From contig CM043959.1 in NCBI GenBank assembly GCA_014529385.2, positions 90,424,529-90,488,528 on the forward strand: a stretch of DNA of 64,000 bases, read 5' to 3'. Positions 58,500-64,000 of this stretch are shown in pieces. The position numbers and the translations under genes were made by a program. The stretch is from Adiantum capillus-veneris. Lineage: Eukaryota > Streptophyta > Polypodiopsida > Polypodiales > Pteridaceae. The notes below the pieces were generated by a model. That model did not search any database. It was not told where the DNA came from and was given only the letters and a program-made list of their open reading frames with translations. Positions within the stretch are counted from its first letter, which is position 1; the number at the start of each line of letters is the position of its first letter.

Positions 58500-60880
58500 G
58501 AATTTTATGCTTCATCAAAAGATAGAGGTTCCTCAACATTATGTAGGCTAGACACATCCAAACCATAACAATCTGATGCATAAGATGCATATCAAGAACC
58601 TGAAGAAGTACTCCTGGACAAAGGTGCATCCAATTTACTATCATGCAAAGTATGCACCAGCCATTTTGGCATACCTCTAGCTTGCTCATTTTCAGCCCTT
58701 TCCTCATCAAGTACATCATGTACATCTGCATCAGTAATAGGCTGATCTGTAACATTTTCAAAAACCCCCATAGCCTGTACATTTGACTCATTGGAATTTA
58801 CATTCATATTTTCATGAGTAAAAAGAGGCAACAAAGTGTCATAAATGTCCTTTGCACTTACATTATTGTCTCTAGTACATGACAACAAGGGCTGAATAGA
58901 ATCTTCCACAAACACAACTTCCCGTGAAACCAAAATAATCTTTTGTTTGTGGATGATACAACCGTTAACCTTTGCTTTCATCACTATAACCAACAAGAAT
59001 ACATTTGACAGCCTTATTATTCAATTTTATGCGCTGTGTTTGTGGCACCAAAGCATATGCCAAACCACCAAAAACACGCATGTGTTGAATAGAAGGCTTT
59101 CTATCGTGCCATGCTTCATATGGAGTAATAGATTGCAAGGCTTTCGTGGACACCTGTTTAGTACATAAGTGGCACACATGATGGCCTCAAGTCAAAAACA
59201 ATGTGGCAAAGCTTGACTTTTGACCATACATCGTGCCATTTCCATAAGTGACCTATTTTTCCTCTTTGCAACACCATTTTGTTGAGGTGTATAAGGCACT
59301 GTACATTGGTGTTTTATCCCATGGCTAGCCAAAAATTCATTAAATTCATGAGACATATACTCCCCCCTCGATTGGAACGGAGAGTTCCCATAGTACATTT
59401 GAGACATTTTCAGTCATAGCCAGAAACTGTGTGAAGCACATAAAAACTTCGGACTTCACTTTAAGTGGAAATACCCATGCATGCCTGGAGTAATCATCAA
59501 TGAAAGTCACAAAGTAAACGTAATTTCCCAAGGACAGAGTTTGCATGGGCCCACAAACATCACTATGCACAAGTTGCAACCTGCATGTGGCCCTAGCTGA
59601 ACTATACTTTGTAAACTTAGAATGCTACATTTTACCCAAAATACATCCTTCACAAACATGTTTAACAGGTGCTTCAAGAGGCAGCAAAGAAGCAACCAAA
59701 TCAAATTTTTGCAAATGCAACAAACTGGAAAAATTCAGATACCCAAAACGTTCATGCCAGAGTTTTGCATCTGAAACAACCCTTGAATTTGCAACTGCAT
59801 TTGCAAAATTTTGTCCACACTTGTCATACAAAATGATCTTATACAACCCATGACACAAAATACTAGATGCAACAATTTCATCACAAAATCTAAGATCATG
59901 AACTCTACATCTGTCATCCACAAATTTGACTACAAGTCCAAGTCTAGCAAGTGCAGATACAAACAAAAGATTCTTCTTGATCCCATACATGTACATAAAG
60001 TGCTTCAACAAGTGTGAAAGAACTGCTGCAAAAGCACAATCTTTCCAACTCCCTGAACCGGATAAGAAGCATTGTTGGCACAAGTGGCTGAATTCCCATG
60101 AGGGATATGCTCGAGAGAGGTAAACAATTTACGATGTGAGGTAATGTGCTTTGTAGCACCACTATCGAAATACCACACATGTGAATCTGCAGCAACTGAC
60201 ATGCATGCATCATGGACACCAGGATTGTAAGGGCACTTTGCACTAAAAGCCCATTCTGCATCAACATCAACATCACAATCTTGTTTCACAGAAGACTCAA
60301 CAATGGATGCATTTGTAGTGAAACCAACCTCTTTCTTCTTAGCCTCTTTGACCTTCAACTTAGGACAATGCTTGATCAAGTGATCGTTAGCTTTACATTA
60401 ATGGCAATGCATCTTCTTTTTTTCCTTATCACCAGATTTCCAAATGAATTGCTGCCAGCAGAAGAATTAGGGACAGGTGATTTTCCACTCGTAGAGGAAC
60501 CATAATTGCATTGCTATTACCACCCTTTCTTTGAGAAACAATAAAAGCTTGTTCAACTGCACGCTGTCTTGTCTTGTTTTTTAAGAAAGTGACTCTTGCA
60601 ACAGCAATGTGCATAATGGATAAAACTTGACCACTTCAGGATTTCCTTGGGTCATAAGTCTTTAGGTACTCGCAAAAGTCTGGTAAGAATCTCGTAAGGC
60701 ATCAAGAATAGTCTGCAAAAGGGAACTGTCTGAAATGACTTCACCTAAAAAAATAAGTTGCTCATTGATATCCTTGACACCATCAAGGAAAGTGTCCATT
60801 TAATCTTCCTCGTGCATAATCTTTGATTCCAGCTCTTTATGCTGTCGAGAAATTTGTGGTCTTGCCACAAAAGCACCGGG
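58500..60880 (-). pseudogene. C4 gag, protease and integrase
   Basis: From right to left: copia Gag (about 60870-60430, ILDALRDSYQTF); protease with WYFDSGATKHITS (60379-60005, active site intact); pre-integrase with LWHERFGYLNFSSL and CEGCILGK (60083-59625); integrase core (59579-58965) with VHSDVCGPM. The second core aspartate motif is garbled (NSPFQSRGEYMS) and the glutamate position reads NGVAKRKNR, K for E, so integrase is inactive. GGLAYALVP and ILVGYSDESKG lead to an acidic linker before RT. Confidence 0.87.
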
Positions 60881-60888
60881 CTTTTGGC

Positions 60889-61733
60889 TGTGAGAGTTTG
60901 TGAGAGAACTCCAAAAACTATAAGAAGGAGTTAAACCATAGATGCCATGAAGTATAGAATTTGGAAGGAAGTGCAATCAAAGAAGCTTCATTCTTTCTCT
61001 CTTTTACTCACACACACAAAGAAAAAACACAAAAGAGGATATCAAAACAACACAAAAATGAAAACATCAAGGCTATGGTCATAACGTATCATAGGTAATA
61101 TGAAAGGGTTAATAGATGAGTTAATGGCGTTTAATCTTTGTGTAAAAAATTCATCAAAATAAGGTATAGTTTTGGCAACAAAAGTCTTCTTGTGGTCCCC
61201 TTTGCCTAGACCTTTATTTGATTCCCTAATGGACACCTCATGTCATATGAAAGCATGACATTGCTCCTTGACAAAGTTTTGTAATCATGATTGCAATAAT
61301 GCATTAAAATAGGGGTATCTTTGAGAAACATGGAAGCTAGTGTACCACTAGCATTTGATTCGTTCCTAGTAGCTATTTAAAAAGAAATATAAGAAAAATA
61401 TTAAAAATACATAGAATATATATATATTGAAATTTACCCTAGATATAGGATCTAACTAGGGTGTAAGATGGTAATGACATAGTAGAAATAAAGAATCAAT
61501 TCTTTTTGCCCCAAGTTAAAGAAGCGGACCTATTGACGCTTTTTCCATAGTACTTTTTGAGGGTAAAGTAAGAATATGTTACCCTTGAGATAAATAATAT
61601 GATGAGATAGAAAGCTTATTATTATACTTAAGTATGCATATATACGTTATACGAAATATAATGATGTATCTAAAAAGTTACAAGATAACTCTTGTAGCAT
61701 GCGTTCCCACTATGTACGTGTCACAGCACAACA
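60889..61733 (-). repeat. G3-B 3' LTR (left end tentative)
   Basis: The right end is clear: ...GTGTCACAGCACAACA then TCCACCCCCTCAAAA, which on the minus strand is the purine tract TTTTGAGGGGGTGGA followed by TGTTGTGCTG. The left end is set at the TG where C4 gag resumes (60889). A TATATATAT stretch near 61420 could be the promoter. A 64-residue frame (61236-61042) is not supported as a gene. Confidence 0.6.
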
Positions 61734-61800
61734 TCCACCCCCTCAAAACGTGCACATCCTCCGGTATGTGGCACATTGTCTCTCTATAAGATTAGCCCTC

Positions 61801-63050
61801 TTATACATCTTCCTTGATTTCTTCTTCACTAGATGATTCCAAAGCTTCATCTTCACTTTGATCTTCACCTTTGTTTTGTTCTTCCTCCTCATCAATATCT
61901 TTTGGATCATTGTCTCCTCTTCTCTTAAACATTTTGATCCTTTTTCCGGCAATGGGAATCTTTACTTCTGTACCATCTAATTCAGATAAGCTGTAAGTAC
62001 CATTTTCATGCACATGCTTTACAACATACGGTCCAAAACATCTTTTTGAGAACTTACGCATGACTGTGTGCTGGTTATCAAGGCTGCTATCATACACTAA
62101 AACCCAGTCACCTTTGTCAATTGCTTTGCTCCTGAGACGATGCCCCTTATCAAAGTAGTTCTTGTTTGTCAACCTTGCATTTTTGAGTCGTTCTTTTGGA
62201 GCCTCAATGTCTCCAGGTCTTCTCTCTAGTTGCCTTATGCGCAATGCAAGGAGGTCTTCCCTGCCAAGCCCCTCTTGCCAAGGTAGTACATTCCATGTGG
62301 GAATTGTATCTTCAATCGACATCACTGGCTTTTGACCATACATTAGCTCCACAGGCATGTAGCTAGTTACTGAGCTATGTATTGTACGATCAGCCCATAA
62401 AGCATACAGTAACAATTTTGGCCACTCACCAATTCTTCCTTCGGAAGCCTTGGCCAAAGCTTTGATGATATGAGGATGCCCTCTTTCACTCTTTCCATTT
62501 CATTCAGGGTTATGAGATGTAGTAAGAGAAAGATTGATCCCTAATCTAGAAAAGAACTCCCTTGCTTCTTTGGCATCCAGTTCCCCTCTGTCTGCAGTGA
62601 TCTTTCCCACACAACCATAGCGGCAAATCACCTCATCAAGAAGGAATTTGCACACAGCTTCCGCGGTTTTATCTCTTAATGCTCTTCCTTCAACCTAATT
62701 AGTTAGGTCCTCTCGTGAAAGAACCAAGCATCTCATCTTCCAGAGTCCTAAAGGAATTGTGACTAGATCCACAACCCATTTATAGTGCACCGCCAGTGGA
62801 TATGTAGGGTGCAATCCATCACGATATCAAACATTTGAATACATTTGACAAGTTACACATGACTCTACAAATCGAGATACATCTTTGTAAATACTCTTCT
62901 ACCAGTATTTTCTTTCAACTTGGAGAATGTTGCCCACACACCCCTGTGTCTAGCCCATATACTCTCATGAAACTCTTGCATGAGCTTTACTTGAGTCTCT
63001 TTTTTACATATAACCCTTTGTGGTGTAGCACCCTTTTGTTTAGGATGCTT
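61801..63050 (-). pseudogene. G3-B integrase
   Basis: One minus-strand frame from about 62920 to 61801 carries SRFVESCVTCQMYSNV, KWVVDLVTIPLG (first D), ITADRGELDAKEA (second D) and NGKSERGHPHIIK (E), so the DDE triad is present. Three stops break it (before YRDGL, in LTN-VEG and in PE-NGK). The open part from 62457 covers the core end and C-terminal domain (RKFSKRCFGPYVVKHV) and an acidic tail (DEEEEQNKGEDQSED). A frameshift near 62940 separates it from RNase H. Confidence 0.85.
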
Positions 63051-64000
63051 TCACAAGTAGCCATCCCTCAAAAAGTAACCATATGCTTTCCTGCGTATCC
63101 TCTTGAATTCATGTTCAGACCAATCATCTTGTTTTGTTAGAGTACTCAAGTAGCTTCCAATAAGAAGCCAATCATCTTCATAAAGATATTTCAAGAACAA
63201 TTCAAGTAGATTAGTCATGCAGACATTGTTACCTTTGACATGAGAGATGGAATAGAATTTTGTGCCCACATCATCTCCCTCATCAATCATCTGTGACTCA
63301 TCTATATACCTTGCCCTTGATAGAATATCTGCCACTGTATTGTCTTTACCTACAATGTGCTTAAACTCAGGGTTTAAGGACTTAATGTACGCAATCCACC
63401 ACAACATAGCAATGTGTGGTGTTGAGCAGCTTGTAATCATCCCAAGAAGTGGTAGACAATTTGTTTCTACAACCACATATGCACCAATTAGGTACTCTTT
63501 CCCATTTTTCAAAGTTGTAACCATATCCCATAACTCTCTCTTTTTCTGTGGATAGTTTCTTTGTCGAGCACTTAGTACCTTTGCTCCAAATCTCACCACA
63601 CACCTGTGTCCTTCGTCATCTTGCCCTATTGCCCATCCAATCCCTATAGGACTGGTATCTACTGTCACAATTACTGGCCTTTGACACTCATAGTCTACCT
63701 TTCTCAAAGCTGATGCTGGCTGGAGTAACTCCTTTAACTTTTTCATGCATTTTACATGTGCTTCTGTCCATTTAAACTTTTGATTCTTTCTAAGTAGCCG
63801 ATAAACAGGATCAGCTACATGTGCATAATGTGGAATCCAAATAACATAGAAGACACATGCTCCCAGAGACCTTCTCACCTTAGCGATGCTAGTGCATGTT
63901 TCTTTCATTCTTTGGATGGCATCTACCTTTGCTGGACAAGGTTTCCTACTATATGGTCCGCACATGTGCCCCACAATGAGCACTTCATTGACACCAAACA
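63051..64000 (-). pseudogene. G3-B reverse transcriptase end and RNase H
   Basis: A 310-residue frame starts beyond the window with the RT thumb (VGHMCGPYSRKPCP, FLGACVFYVI-type segment). RNase H follows with D in VTVDTSPIGIGW, E in YPQKKRELWDM and D in NTVADILSRA. The third acidic position reads VVVETNCLPL, with N where D is usual. It continues into the integrase leader (ISHVKGNNVCMTNLLE). This is the longest undamaged frame of the family here. Confidence 0.88.

Larger units (their letters stand above)
56688..60888 (-). mobile_element. C4: Ty1/copia element inserted in C3, 5' part interrupted
   Basis: The 3' LTR (56688-56949) lies inside the C3 RT start. Reading right to left come gag, protease, integrase, RT and RNase H. 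The 5' end is replaced at about 60888 by the LTR of G3-B, so C4's own 5' LTR would be outside the window beyond G3-B. Confidence 0.87.
60889..64000 (-). mobile_element. G3-B: second Ty3/gypsy copy of the G3 family, 5' part outside window
   Basis: The 3' LTR (about 60889-61733), purine tract (61734-61748), integrase and RNase H/RT run right to left and off the window. The RT/RNase H part matches G3-A at 14494-14900. It appears to be inserted in C4's gag. Confidence 0.87.

Noticed and set aside
61042-61236. Short frame similar to one at 40099-40320 (both have ILP...Y-H-S...IF)
   Set aside because: The match is about 25 residues, both lie in non-coding leader or LTR sequence, and the rest does not align. 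It is probably chance.

Overview
The window looks like repeat-rich nuclear DNA of a land plant. I see no host gene, no rRNA or tRNA gene and no CRISPR array; the recognisable content is transposable elements and their decay products. The plant assignment rests on four things: a Tat-lineage Ty3/gypsy element with a second (archaeal-type) RNase H, several Ty1/copia elements, a CACTA (En/Spm) element with a TNP2-type transposase, and tRNA-derived SINE-like copies. Long (AC)n, (AG)n and poly-C/G tracts fit a large, repeat-laden genome such as a fern or gymnosperm, but the species cannot be fixed from the sequence.

Layout, left to right. 1-7016: a + strand Ty3/gypsy chromovirus-like element (G1) with its 1.7-kb 3' LTR. 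7017-about 11740: the rest of a + strand LTR element (G2) that encodes a protease and a tail of repeated W-x-P-K motifs but no visible polymerase. 11744-12915: a near-perfect 578-bp-arm inverted repeat. 12916-14493: the 5' end of a minus-strand copia element (C1). 14494-16079 and 53572-55503: two halves of one minus-strand gypsy element (G3-A), split by a CACTA element at 16080-53568 whose ends carry matching CACTACAAGAGG termini and a TTT target duplication.

Inside the CACTA element sit a gag-only LTR element (18812-44859), a short-LTR element without coding capacity inside its gag (20532-31320, duplication GGTTC), and a copia element inside that (24957-29949, duplication ATTTT). A Tat gypsy element (32503-43841, minus strand) lies inside the gag-only element's 3' LTR. 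A lone LTR of the G1 family (48460-50146, duplication GTTGT) splits the CACTA transposase gene. The deepest path is five elements: G3-A, CACTA, gag-only, short-LTR, copia.

The right end repeats the theme. A + strand copia fragment (C3, 55503-56687) is cut by a minus-strand copia (C4, 56688-60888), which is followed by a second copy of the G3 family (G3-B, about 60889-64000, continuing past the edge). Every coding region found is damaged by stop codons, frameshifts or deletions, so nothing here is likely to be autonomous now. The best leads are the gag-only element that shares a primer-binding site with the Tat element, the two fold-back structures (11744-12915 and 45585-45827), the Tat element's extra upstream ORF with a zinc knuckle, and the poly-C/G tracts that differ in length between sister LTRs.
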